NCBI GenBank assembly: GCA_902514095.1
Contig: CABXPS010000002.1
Span: 1-51,492 of the forward strand
From: an uncultured marine group I thaumarchaeote
GTDB lineage: Archaea > Thermoproteota > Nitrososphaeria > Nitrososphaerales > Nitrosopumilaceae
DNA length: 51,492 nt
Direction: 5' to 3'
Part shown: positions 17,487 through 25,878 of the stretch, in pieces
How the letters are laid out: every line of letters begins with the position of its first letter
Numbering within the stretch: position 1 is the stretch's first letter
The notes under the pieces: model-generated
The model's database searches: none
Seen by the model: the letters and a program-made list of their open reading frames with translations, nothing else
What the model was told of the DNA's origin: nothing
Translations under genes and position numbers: made by a program

Positions 17487-19289
17487 ATGTCTGATTTGAC
17501 TAAAACATCTGTTGATTCTGTAACTCCTAAAATTAATTGGGCTAGAGTTGCAGAAGCTGATGATTTTGCTAATACTGTAAAATTATATCGTCAGGGGAAA
17601 TATGATGAAGATAGTTTTAGACGATTCAGACTTCAACATGGTGCATATGGCACTCGAATGACTAGTGATTACGCAATGGTTCGTGTTAAATTACCTGCTG
17701 GTGAAATTTATCCTAAACAATTTGAAAAATTATCTCAACTCAGTGAACAGTATTCTATAGGTAGTGCACATTTTTCAACTCGTGAAAACATTCAACTTCA
17801 TTGGGTAATTCTTGAAGATGTTTCAGAAATATTTAGATCTCTTGCTGAAGTTGGATTAACTTCCAGAGAAGCATGTGGTAATTCTGTACGAAATGTCATG
17901 TGTAGTCCATTATCTGGTGTTTGTTGTGATGAAAAATTTGATTCGACTCCTTATGCTCTTGCAACTGCTAAATTCTTTTTACGAAATCCTATGGCACAAA
18001 GTCTTCCACGTAAATTCAAATTTAATTTTACATGTTGTGAAAAACATGGAATGGTTAGAATGGTTGATGTTGGATTAGTTCCAGAAATTCAACAAATTGA
18101 TGGTTCAGAACAAAAAGGTTTTAAAATTTTTCTTGGTGGTGGATTGGGTAACAAATCTTTTGTTGGACACCAACTAGAAGACTTTACTCCTGAAGATGAC
18201 CTACTTTATACTTCTATTGCTGTGATGAGAATATTTGATAGATTGGGAGATAGAAAAAACCTTGCAAGAAATAGAATGCGTTATCTTGTTAATGATATGG
18301 GTTGGGAAAAATTCCAGAATCTTGTATTGAAAGAAAGAGCAATTGTTCGAGCTACACAATCTGTAGTGACTCGATTAAAAGTTGACACCACTCCGGATCA
18401 AATCAAAAGACCCCTAAAAATTACTGATGAAAGTGGAAATTCTACACCTGATGGTTATGCTCGGTGGCTAAAAACAAACACAGTGAAACAAAAACAACCT
18501 GAATATCATTCTGTGTTTATTACTCTGGAAGCTGGTGATATTACTTCAAATCAACTTAATGCGTTAGCTGAACTTATTCGTGAATTTTCATCAGAAGGTA
18601 AAGCTCGAACAGGATTTGTTCAAAACGTTGCGCTAAGATATGTGCATGAAGATGATTTGATTCCATTATATTCTAAACTTCTTCAATCTGGCTTGGCAAA
18701 ATCTGGAGCATTAACTATGACTACTCCTGTTGGTTGTTCTGGAACTACTTCTTGTAATCTGGCTTTGACTAATTCCCATAGACTTGCAAAAGAAATTCAA
18801 AGAAAATTCCTTGAATTAAAACTTGATGAAGATGATGATTTAACTAATTCTTCAATTAAGATTAGTGGATGTCCTAATTCTTGTGGTCAACATGGAATTG
18901 CTACTATTGGATTTTTTGGTGGCGGTGGACGTGTTGGAAAAGACATGTATCCCAATTATCAAATGTCTCTTGGTGGTCGTTATGATGGAGATACTATGTT
19001 AGGCCAAACTTGTCTTAGAGTTCCTGCTAAAAGAGTAATCCCTGTCATTTTGAAAATAATAGAATTGTTTAAAGAAAATAAAAAATCTGGTGACACTTTG
19101 AAATCTTGGATTCATAGAATTGTTAGTGACAGTGAAGATTCTGATATTAAATCAATTAATGATATTAAAAAAATTCTGGAGCCACTTGTTATTCCTCCAA
19201 CTAAAGATGATGATCCTGATTTCTATCTTGATTATGGTAGCGATACTAGTTATCACACAAAAACTGGTAAGGGTGAATGTGCTGCTTGA
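17487..19289 (+). CDS. Sirohaem-dependent ferredoxin nitrite/sulfite reductase
   Basis: About 600 residues, with the two-fold repeated architecture of sirohaem reductases. The 4Fe-4S/sirohaem ligands are Cys417-x5-Cys423 (GCSGTTSC) and Cys462-x3-Cys466 (SGCPNSCGQHG). N-terminal substrate-side motifs include FSTRENIQLHWV and SREACGNSVRNVMCSPL. The GCPNSCGQ form resembles ferredoxin-nitrite reductases, but sulfite cannot be excluded. The downstream coupled rhodanese makes an assimilatory sulfur role attractive. The start is ATG 17487, chosen from the TATA box; TTG 17466 would add seven residues. It heads a two-gene operon. Confidence 0.88.
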   Translation: MSDLTKTSVDSVTPKINWARVAEADDFANTVKLYRQGKYDEDSFRRFRLQHGAYGTRMTSDYAMVRVKLPAGEIYPKQFEKLSQLSEQYSIGSAHFSTRENIQLHWVILEDVSEIFRSLAEVGLTSREACGNSVRNVMCSPLSGVCCDEKFDSTPYALATAKFFLRNPMAQSLPRKFKFNFTCCEKHGMVRMVDVGLVPEIQQIDGSEQKGFKIFLGGGLGNKSFVGHQLEDFTPEDDLLYTSIAVMRIFDRLGDRKNLARNRMRYLVNDMGWEKFQNLVLKERAIVRATQSVVTRLKVDTTPDQIKRPLKITDESGNSTPDGYARWLKTNTVKQKQPEYHSVFITLEAGDITSNQLNALAELIREFSSEGKARTGFVQNVALRYVHEDDLIPLYSKLLQSGLAKSGALTMTTPVGCSGTTSCNLALTNSHRLAKEIQRKFLELKLDEDDDLTNSSIKISGCPNSCGQHGIATIGFFGGGGRVGKDMYPNYQMSLGGRYDGDTMLGQTCLRVPAKRVIPVILKIIELFKENKKSGDTLKSWIHRIVSDSEDSDIKSINDIKKILEPLVIPPTKDDDPDFYLDYGSDTSYHTKTGKGECAA

Positions 19290-20083
19290 CTCAATCTGTT
19301 AAAATCACTACTGATATTGATTCACTTCGTTCAGAAATTCGAGATAAAAGTGTTAGAGTGATTGATGTTAGACGTGAAGGGGATTACAATCAAGACCATA
19401 TTCCTAATTCTGTAAATTTACCGTTAGCCACTTTATTGTCTGATGATAGCCCTGAACGTGTTTTAAAACTTGTAAATTCTTTGGGCATTGATGATGAAAC
19501 CCCTGTTGTTGTTTATGATGATACTTTTGGTGCTTTGGCATCACGAGTAGCTTGGACACTAGAATGGATTGGACATTCTGATGTTACATTACTAGAAACT
19601 ACTTACAGTAATTGGAAATCACTGGGATTGGAACATGATTCAAATATTCCTGAAATATCTAATAAAGAACATTCTATGAATTTACAATCTGATATTTTGG
19701 CAACTTCTGATTATTTGGAATCTGCAAAAACACGAGATGATGTAATTTTAATTGATAATAGGGAGCGATTAAATTATCTGGAACAACATATTCCTGGCGC
19801 TATTAGTCTTCCTTATCGTACTCTTGCAAGTAATGATAAAATCCTTCGTTCAAAAGAAGATATGGTGCGACTATTAGATAATAGAGGTATTTCTGGGGAT
19901 TCTGAAATAATTACTTACTGTGGTAGTGTGGGCACTTTATCTGGATTGGCATATTATGCTCTTAAATCTGCTGGATTACCTAATGCAAAATTATATGTTC
20001 GTTCATTTAAGGAATGGAAAAATTTGCAGAAACCTACTGTTATGCAAGAAGATGCCCATTATTGGGATTTATCTGCAGAATAA
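19286..20083 (+). CDS. Two-domain rhodanese (sulfurtransferase)
   Basis: About 265 residues with two rhodanese domains. The N-terminal domain has RVIDVRREGDY but reads VVVYDDTFGAL where the active Cys loop would be, so it is probably structural. The C-terminal domain has Cys in IITYCGSVGTLSGL and is likely active in sulfane-sulfur transfer. The likely start is TTG 19286, whose last two bases overlap the TGA stop of the reductase (TTGA), a translational-coupling arrangement. ATG 19277 would add three residues. Coupling implies joint function with the sirohaem reductase. Confidence 0.9.
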   Translation: MTQSVKITTDIDSLRSEIRDKSVRVIDVRREGDYNQDHIPNSVNLPLATLLSDDSPERVLKLVNSLGIDDETPVVVYDDTFGALASRVAWTLEWIGHSDVTLLETTYSNWKSLGLEHDSNIPEISNKEHSMNLQSDILATSDYLESAKTRDDVILIDNRERLNYLEQHIPGAISLPYRTLASNDKILRSKEDMVRLLDNRGISGDSEIITYCGSVGTLSGLAYYALKSAGLPNAKLYVRSFKEWKNLQKPTVMQEDAHYWDLSAE

Positions 20084-20084
20084 T

Positions 20085-21197
20085 TTATGCGATTTCATCT
20101 CTAAGTTTTTTAGTAATTGTAACTTCAATATTTTCTAAAACTTCTAACATTTTATCTTTATTTTCAATCATGTAATCTGCTCCTCTGTCTTTTAGTCTGA
20201 TTTTCCATAATCTTATTTCTCTATGTTCTTCAAAGAAATTTTCAATCATTTGTTCTCCTGATTTTGTTGGATCTATGAATTGGTCAAAAACTTCTATTGC
20301 ATTTTCTACATCTGCTTCCTCAATTGCTTCTTTTGCAGACTGAATTGCTTGACTCATCGCTTTCAAATTTTTAACTGGTTTTGGTAGTTTCTTTTTTGTA
20401 ATTCCAAATAATCCTATTTTTTCTTTACCTACTTTATCTGCAAAGTTATCTGAAAGATCATAAATTGGTATTTTACTTAAACCGTCACGTTTTTCATTTT
20501 GTACAATTAATCCTTTTTCTAATAATTTTCTTAGTGCTGTTTCTGCATCAGCTTTATCTAGAAATGTTGTCCAAACAATTGCACCAATTGTGTGATATCC
20601 TTGTCTAACTGATTCTAAAACTACTACTTCTTCAATTCTTTTGAAACCTTCTTCAATTCTTACATTAACAAAATCTTTGTCTCTAATTGACTTTCTTGCA
20701 TTCTTAACATCAATTTCTATTGCATGTTTTAATGCTTGTAGTGATTCTGGTACTTGATTTAACAATGATAAGAAACATGCTTTGTTGTACCATGCCATTC
20801 CGTATGTCTTGTCTGATTCAATTGCTTTATTGACTGCATCTAATGCTTGTGCATATTTTTTTTGTTCATAATGTACTAATCCTTTGAGATTCCAAGCTTC
20901 TGGATTTGTTACATCCACATCTAAAATTTTGTCATACACTTTTAGTGCATCATTATGATCTTCTAAATGGAATCTAGCATATCCTAATTTCATTAAAACT
21001 TCAATATTATCTGGTTCAATTCGTAATGCTTGTTCAAATATTTCAATTGCATCATCTAATTTTTCATCGGCCATTAAATTGACTCCTTTTTTATATAATT
21101 TTTTAATATTGTAGCTTGGATCTACTAAGCTTCTTTCTTTGGTAACTATTTTCTCTGATTTTACTTCCTCGGTTTTTTTCTTTTTTTTACCAAACAT
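20085..21197 (-). CDS. TPR-repeat protein with a probable winged-helix segment
   Basis: 370 residues. A Lys-rich start (MFGKKKKKTEE) is followed by about four tetratricopeptide repeats (for example DAIEIFEQALRIEPDNIEVL, then ALKVYDKILDVDVTNPEAW), roughly residues 30-170. A middle part (DKADAETALRKLLEKGLIVQ) looks like a winged helix, and a helical C-terminal domain follows. TPRs mediate protein-protein contacts; the partner is unknown. The stop lies one base beyond the rhodanese stop on the other strand. Confidence 0.82.
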   Translation of the reverse strand: MFGKKKKKTEEVKSEKIVTKERSLVDPSYNIKKLYKKGVNLMADEKLDDAIEIFEQALRIEPDNIEVLMKLGYARFHLEDHNDALKVYDKILDVDVTNPEAWNLKGLVHYEQKKYAQALDAVNKAIESDKTYGMAWYNKACFLSLLNQVPESLQALKHAIEIDVKNARKSIRDKDFVNVRIEEGFKRIEEVVVLESVRQGYHTIGAIVWTTFLDKADAETALRKLLEKGLIVQNEKRDGLSKIPIYDLSDNFADKVGKEKIGLFGITKKKLPKPVKNLKAMSQAIQSAKEAIEEADVENAIEVFDQFIDPTKSGEQMIENFFEEHREIRLWKIRLKDRGADYMIENKDKMLEVLENIEVTITKKLRDEIA

Positions 21198-21322
21198 GCT
21201 ATTCGATTTTTGTTTTTATCTAGTTAAATACCATTTTAATCAAGACTATATCCTATAATTTCATATTTTGGTTAGATTAGGCGATCCAAATCCTGAAATA
21301 CTTCAAATATTAACAAACGATT

Positions 21323-22819
21323 GTGTCATCTCAGCCACGAATTGAAATTCAAGGACAGGCACCATTTAAACAATCAGGTGTTTATGAAGCCCAAATTTCA
21401 ATAACCAACACTAAACCATCTGATGATGAAATTAAAACTAAACAATTTTCCCACCTATGGCAAGGTCATTTTCATCTTAGTGTTAAAGATGGTGTTTTTT
21501 CTGAAATAATTGGTGATTCTAAAAACCCTTTGCCTTCATCAATTAATGATGTTGATACTATTTGGGTTATTGTAAATGATTTATTTTCTTCATTATATTC
21601 TATTTTTGATGTTACATTAAGAAAAACTTCTGATGAGAAAAAAAGTACTGTTAAAAAAGAAAAAAATGATGTAATTTCTGAACCACCAAAAACTAAACGT
21701 TCCTCTAAATCTACTTCAAATTCTGGTTCACCTGGGTCTACTGGTGTAAGAGGTGCAACTGGATTACCGGGACCACTTGGTCAACGAGGTCCATCTGGTG
21801 ACAAAGGTCCATCTGGTGCAAAAGGTCCATCTGGTCCATCTGGTGACAAAGGTCCACAAGGAGACAAAGGTCCAACTGGTGTTACTGGTGACAAAGGTGA
21901 TAAGGGTGACAAAGGAGTTACTGGTCTATCTGGTGATAAGGGTGACAAAGGTCCAACTGGTGTTACTGGAGATAAAGGTGCAACTGGATTAAAAGGATCA
22001 ATTGGTTCAACTGGTGACAAAGGCGAAAAAGGTCCAACTGGTGTTACTGGAGATAAAGGTGCAACTGGATTAAAAGGTGCAACTGGTCCAACTGGTGAAA
22101 AAGGACCAACTGGACTTTCTGGCGATAAAGGAATTTCTGGAATCCGCGGAATTCCTGGATTAAAAGGTGACAAAGGTCCACAAGGTGCTATTGGAGATAA
22201 AGGATTAACTGGACCTGTTGGAATTTCTGGCGATAAAGGACCAACTGGTACATCTGGAGTTCAAGGAGAAAAAGGAATTCACGGTGCTACTGGCCCTATA
22301 GGAGAAAAAGGAACTACTGGTCCATCTGGTGACAAAGGTCCACAAGGTCCACAAGGTGTTGCAGGATCTAAAGGATTAACTGGAGTTCCAGGTCCACAAG
22401 GAGAAAAAGGAGAAAAAGGTCTGATTGGCCCTATAGGAGAAAAAGGAACTACTGGTCCACCTGGAATTTCTGGTGACAAAGGCCAACAAGGTCCACAAGG
22501 AACACAAGGTGAACGTGGAACTACTGGTCCATCTGGAGAAAAAGGTCCACAAGGTCCACAAGGAATTCAAGGTCCACAAGGTGAACGTGGTCCAGCTGGC
22601 CCAATTGGTTCTATTGGAGAACCTGGCCCTATTGGAGGACAAGGTCCTGTAGGTCCAGCAGGTCCACGAGGTCCACCTGGTCCGCCTGGAGAAAAAGGTC
22701 CATCTGGTGGTATGTCTCCAGAACAAAAGGCTATTTTCAAAGAACTTTTAGAAATTTTAACAACTAAAGAAATCATTAGTACTGAAGAACAAATTAAATT
22801 GATGAGTTATTTGTATTAA
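21323..22819 (+). CDS. Collagen-like protein (109 uninterrupted Gly-X-Y triplets)
   Basis: 498 residues in three parts. Residues 1-134 form a globular domain (start [16 protein letters not shown]) ending in a charged Lys/Ser linker. Residues 135-461 are 109 perfect Gly-X-Y triplets. Residues 462-498 form a short helical tail ([18 protein letters not shown]). Many triplets are GDK, GEK or GPx; Lys-Gly-Asp/Glu neighbours can stabilise a triple helix without hydroxyproline. No signal peptide or membrane anchor is visible, so its location is unclear. The start is GTG 21323 because an in-frame TAA sits at 21311. I infer a trimer; the function is unknown. Confidence 0.9.
   Translation: MSSQPRIEIQGQAPFKQSGVYEAQISITNTKPSDDEIKTKQFSHLWQGHFHLSVKDGVFSEIIGDSKNPLPSSINDVDTIWVIVNDLFSSLYSIFDVTLRKTSDEKKSTVKKEKNDVISEPPKTKRSSKSTSNSGSPGSTGVRGATGLPGPLGQRGPSGDKGPSGAKGPSGPSGDKGPQGDKGPTGVTGDKGDKGDKGVTGLSGDKGDKGPTGVTGDKGATGLKGSIGSTGDKGEKGPTGVTGDKGATGLKGATGPTGEKGPTGLSGDKGISGIRGIPGLKGDKGPQGAIGDKGLTGPVGISGDKGPTGTSGVQGEKGIHGATGPIGEKGTTGPSGDKGPQGPQGVAGSKGLTGVPGPQGEKGEKGLIGPIGEKGTTGPPGISGDKGQQGPQGTQGERGTTGPSGEKGPQGPQGIQGPQGERGPAGPIGSIGEPGPIGGQGPVGPAGPRGPPGPPGEKGPSGGMSPEQKAIFKELLEILTTKEIISTEEQIKLMSYLY
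21725..22705 (+). repeat. Collagen Gly-X-Y coding repeat with internal perfect DNA duplications
   Basis: Nine-base codon periodicity (GGN-X-Y) throughout. Two longer exact copies stand out: 50 bases at 21947-21996 repeated at 22028-22077 (81-base offset, nine triplets), and 34 bases at 22291-22324 repeated at 22426-22459 (135-base offset). Both offsets keep the triplet frame, which indicates growth by in-frame duplication. Confidence 0.9.
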
Positions 22820-22880
22820 TTTTACTTTTTAATTTTATTTGAACTTAGATAGTTTTCACTCAACACATTAGAAAAATGAA

Positions 22881-22909
22881 AACAATTCGTCGTCTATATG
22901 ACGATTGTT
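22881..22909. terminator. Hairpin between convergent collagen-like and H1-like genes
   Basis: AACAATTCGTC (22881-22891) pairs with GACGATTGTT (22900-22909) with one bulged T and an 8-base loop. It lies between two genes that converge on it, so a bidirectional terminator or mRNA 3'-end structure is plausible. No T-run follows directly on either side. Confidence 0.4.
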
Positions 22910-22924
22910 AATTTACAAACGAGT

Positions 22925-23089
22925 TTATCGTCTTTTTGCTGCTTTTCTCTTTGGAGCTGCTTTGCGTTTTGCTGCTGCCTTTCTCTTTGGAGCTGCTTTT
23001 CTCTTTGGAGCTGCTTTTCTATTTGGAGCTGCTTTGGTAGATGCTTTAGTTGATCTACGTTTAGTTGCAGCTTTTCTTTTTGTAGCCAT
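22925..23089 (-). CDS. Histone H1-tail-like Lys/Ala/Pro-rich basic protein
   Basis: A 54-residue ORF (ATG 23087-23089, TAA 22925-22927) that reads MATKRKAATKRRSTKAS and then repeats of KAAPKR, ending KAAKRR. About half of its residues are Lys or Arg; Ala and Pro fill most of the rest. This is the composition of eukaryotic H1 C-terminal tails and of some bacterial DNA-condensing proteins. I infer nucleic-acid binding or condensation. Hydrophobic (FLFGAA-rich) and Gln-rich frames overlapping it on the two strands are artefacts of the same repeat DNA. The upstream AT-rich region 23090-23150 probably holds its promoter. Confidence 0.85.
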   Translation of the reverse strand: MATKRKAATKRRSTKASTKAAPNRKAAPKRKAAPKRKAAAKRKAAPKRKAAKRR

Positions 23090-23374
23090 GTTAAAATCGA
23101 TATTTTCATTGTTTTTCAGTGGTTAAACTAAAAAAATTTACACAAATTGATTACAATTATTGAAGTAATTTTATCCTACAAAATTCTTTTTGATCGTATT
23201 TTTTTAAAAATTTTAATTTCTTTTTTTAAATTATTTTGTAATTTTTTAAAATACTGCCTATTTTAGAAATTTTTACGCATGTAATTCGTTATTTTGAAAC
23301 AATTATTATGATTTTTTATTTTTTTAATTTAGATTTATTTTGTTTTATTGATCTGTAATCTTTGTTTTACCAAA

Positions 23375-24484
23375 TTAAATTCCTCTTCTTTTGATAATTG
23401 TGAATACATCTTCATCTTGCATAATGTGATTCAAACCAACTCTTTGTCCTCCAAATTTCACACTTTTACCCCAAACTAATCCATATCTGAATTGTCTTTT
23501 TAATCTACGGTGTAATTTGTTACAAATATCTTCAACTGTATCTCCTTCTCTTGCAATAAATGGTTCTTTGAAATCTGTCTCTCCTCCTTTGGGTCGCATG
23601 TATATCCTGATAAATTTTAATTTTTCATATATTTTTTCTTTTAGAACTTCTATATTGATATCTGAGTTTGCTGATACTTCAATTACGTCTGATTTTATTT
23701 TTGTTTTTAGATCTAATAAAAATTTCTTGTCTACCAAATCAATTTTATTTAAAACTGTAATTGCTTTTGAATAACTAATATTTCCTGCAATGTGATCTGC
23801 AATTTGTTCTGATGTAATGTCTTCTCTTACTACAACTCGTGCACTAACTAATCCATAAAGATGAAGAATATCTTTAAGATGTTTTTCTGTAATTTTTGTG
23901 AGCTTAGTTTGTTGTGCAATTGCAATGCCTCCCATTGATGCTTTTTCAATTGTAATATTTGGAGGTAATTGATTTAATCTAATTCCAATATTTCCTAATT
24001 CATTTATTAAAACATCTTCGTGATATGGTTGAAACACATCTAATATCAATAAAACTAAATCTGCTGTTCTTGCAACTGATAAAATTCTTTTACCTAATCC
24101 TTTTCCTGATGATGCTCCTTTGATGATTCCTGGAAGATCTAAAACTTGAATTTTTGCACCTCGATAATCCATCATTCCTGGAACAACTGTTAATGTAGTA
24201 AACTGAAATGCACCTATTGTAGAATTTGCACCTGTCATTTTATTTAGTAATGTTGATTTTCCAACACTTGGTAATCCTATGAATACAACTGTTGCATCTC
24301 CGCTACGCCGAACATCAAACCCATCTTGTTTCATTCCAGATTTTTTGGTAACTTCTGCTTCTTGCTCTCTTTTTAATTTTGCAATTTTTGCTTTTAGTAA
24401 GCCTATGTGATGCTCAGTTGCCTTGTTAATCTGAGTTCTTGCCATCTCATCTTGGATGGATTTAATTTTTTCAGGAATTCCCAA
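23375..24484 (-). CDS. DRG-family GTPase with C-terminal TGS domain
   Basis: A 369-residue GTP-binding protein of the developmentally-regulated (DRG/Obg-related) family. An N-terminal helical region (residues 1-60) is followed by G1 GLPSVGKSTLLNK, G3 DLPGIIKGASSGKGLG, G4 NKID and a TGS domain at the C-terminus (RPKGGETDFKEPFI, then VEDICNKLHRRL). The family is implicated in ribosome-associated translation control in eukaryotes and is universal in archaea. Length and motif order are normal. It is preceded by a 161-base spacer and followed by a long AT-rich spacer. Confidence 0.94.
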   Translation of the reverse strand: MGIPEKIKSIQDEMARTQINKATEHHIGLLKAKIAKLKREQEAEVTKKSGMKQDGFDVRRSGDATVVFIGLPSVGKSTLLNKMTGANSTIGAFQFTTLTVVPGMMDYRGAKIQVLDLPGIIKGASSGKGLGKRILSVARTADLVLLILDVFQPYHEDVLINELGNIGIRLNQLPPNITIEKASMGGIAIAQQTKLTKITEKHLKDILHLYGLVSARVVVREDITSEQIADHIAGNISYSKAITVLNKIDLVDKKFLLDLKTKIKSDVIEVSANSDINIEVLKEKIYEKLKFIRIYMRPKGGETDFKEPFIAREGDTVEDICNKLHRRLKRQFRYGLVWGKSVKFGGQRVGLNHIMQDEDVFTIIKRRGI

Positions 24485-24645
24485 TACTGTTCATTTTTTG
24501 CATTATTCTTTTCCATTAAAACCGTATCACTTTGTTATTTTTTGCTAGGTATGATGACACACTGTTTTATTTATTTTAAAGTAGTTTTTTCTACTAAATT
24601 TGCAAAAAAGATTTTGATCAATTAATTTGTAATTTATTTTGTAAT

Positions 24646-24870
24646 TTAATTGTCATAAGTTTTAGTATTAGTTCTTTTGAAGTTACCTTTGTCACGTTTG
24701 GAATGTTTTGCTTTATAATTTAGTAAAACTATGCCACTAACAAATCCAATACCACTAATTGCCAAAAGTGGCAGTGTCGCCCTTTCAGGTAAACTATCTA
24801 CACCTATGGCAATAATACCAATAATGGCAGAAGCAATTATCAAAGTTAAACCGATATATCGTTTATTCAA
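24646..24870 (-). CDS. Small two-helix membrane protein, unknown
   Basis: 74 residues. Two hydrophobic segments (IGLTLIIASAIIGIIAIGV and LLAISGIGFVSGIVLL) flank a short loop, and the C-terminal tail is basic (KAKHSKRDKGNFKR). Inner-membrane location is predicted with the basic tail in the cytoplasm. No family is recognised. Confidence 0.6.
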   Translation of the reverse strand: MNKRYIGLTLIIASAIIGIIAIGVDSLPERATLPLLAISGIGFVSGIVLLNYKAKHSKRDKGNFKRTNTKTYDN

Positions 24871-24918
24871 TAAATTACTAAATTTTCTATGAACTTAAGC
24901 GTGTTGATGCTTGAAATT

Positions 24919-25149
24919 TTAATGATAGTGTACTTTGTTATCTTTTACCTTGTCTAGAGGTGTAGTAATTGTTCTATCTGAGCCTTTACAATAATTTTTT
25001 CCTTTGTAATGTTTGTGAATTTTAATTTTTGCCATTTTGACACTATCTATTCCGTAGGTTCCGTGATGATCAGATATTTCTTCACTAACAATATGGCAAT
25101 GTATGGACACATTACACCATTTACACATTATTCTCATTTTGTCTTTCAT
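24919..25149 (-). CDS. Small Cys/His-rich protein, unknown
   Basis: 76 residues with CKWCNVSIHCHIV at the N-terminus, HHGTYGID in the middle and a single Cys plus His residues near the end. A metal-binding site is likely from the CxxC and His content; no known family is recognised. The next upstream gene on this strand starts beyond the 382-base gap (25150-25531). Confidence 0.55.
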   Translation of the reverse strand: MKDKMRIMCKWCNVSIHCHIVSEEISDHHGTYGIDSVKMAKIKIHKHYKGKNYCKGSDRTITTPLDKVKDNKVHYH

Positions 25150-25317
25150 GGTATTTCTTTAAAAATTATGGACTTAAGCATATGTATAAAAAACTCAAAG
25201 AAGATGAAATGAAGAAAGGAATGACCTATTTTGATAATTCTAATTTTGACATTTAATTAGAGTTTAAAATCTAATAATTATTAGATAAAAAATAAACAAA
25301 TGATCAGATTTTAAAAA

Positions 25318-25521
25318 TTAACTTTTAATTTCATAATATTCTATGGGATTTGATAGTAAACCGAATAATTCCAAAACATTACACACTAGGTTCTGAAGAA
25401 GCCTTCCACGATATTTTGTGTAATGCTTAGTTGCCTTGGTCTTTGCTTCAGCACGACTAAGTTAGCCATTGAGGATATGAATGGTAATTCCCATGCCGAT
25501 GTGGTATTGGTTTTCTATCAA
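25318..25521 (-). pseudogene. Possible remnant ORF with one in-frame stop (alternative to an RNA)
   Basis: On the minus strand a TTG at 25521 opens a frame (MIENQYHIGMGITIHILNG) interrupted by TAA at 25462-25464, then open for 47 codons (LSRAEAKTKATKHYTKYRG onward, ending YYEIKS) to a TAA at 25318. The composition looks protein-like, so this may be a decayed small gene. The same bases form three abutting hairpins, which is an alternative explanation. Similarity to any family is unknown. Confidence 0.3.
25377..25484. ncRNA. Candidate structured RNA in the 25150-25531 gap
   Basis: Three perfect or near-perfect stems follow each other. Stem A is CATTACACA (25377-25385) with TGTGTAATG (25417-25425). 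Stem B, directly abutting, is CTTAGTTG (25426-25433) with CGACTAAG (25454-25461, one G-U). Stem C is GCCATT (25465-25470) with AATGGT (25480-25485). The segment is clearly richer in G+C than flanking spacer. The strand and RNA class are unknown. The rest of the gap, 25150-25317, is AT-rich with nothing I can identify. Confidence 0.4.
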
Positions 25522-25531
25522 TTAGTTTTCA

Positions 25532-25819
25532 TCAGATCTGATAACCACATTCATTACAACGATTAGCTTTTTTATCAAATCTCATTTGATTACATGCAGG
25601 ACATTGAGTAAAAACCATATCTGATAATTCACTTTGTATCATATCTATTTTTCTGTCTTTTCTTTCTTTTCTTATTACCCAAATTGCACTTACCAATGCA
25701 ACAGATCCAGTAATCAACCAGAAACTTCCCATTGTTTGAAAAAACAAAAGTAGTAACATCATTGCAAGTGAAATTAACCCATAGCCGATTATAATGAAAC
25801 TAAAATTACGCCCTTTCAT
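25532..25819 (-). CDS. Membrane protein with C-terminal zinc ribbon
   Basis: 95 residues: two membrane helices (FIIIGYGLISLAMMLLLLFF and FWLITGSVALVSAIWVI), a charged linker, then a rubredoxin-like CPACNQMRFDKKANRCNECGY at the C-terminus with four Cys for zinc. The small membrane-anchored zinc ribbon fold is common in this group; its function is unknown. Only 59 bases separate it from the next upstream minus-strand gene. Confidence 0.62.
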   Translation of the reverse strand: MKGRNFSFIIIGYGLISLAMMLLLLFFQTMGSFWLITGSVALVSAIWVIRKERKDRKIDMIQSELSDMVFTQCPACNQMRFDKKANRCNECGYQI

Positions 25820-25878
25820 AACTTACAAAAAAAATTATCCTAATTAAAGAAAATTATTATTGAACATTGATGATGTTC

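Noticed and set aside
21268-21345. Short TTG-initiated frame ([18 protein letters not shown]) overlapping the collagen start
   Set aside because: Only 25 codons, out of frame with the collagen protein, and no family; probably chance or leader sequence.
21725-22705. CRISPR array or satellite DNA
   Set aside because: The repeats keep codon phase and encode Gly-X-Y; there are no constant repeats with unique spacers. The same applies to 35143-35265.
21753-22776. Other long frames across the collagen region, rich in Pro or Thr/Trp
   Set aside because: They are shadows of the nine-base Gly-X-Y periodicity and lack sensible starts or composition.
22905-23126. Plus-strand frame encoding repeated FLFGAA hydrophobic units
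   Set aside because: It is the antisense image of the KAAPKR-coding DNA of the H1-like gene; the minus-strand basic protein is the coherent product.
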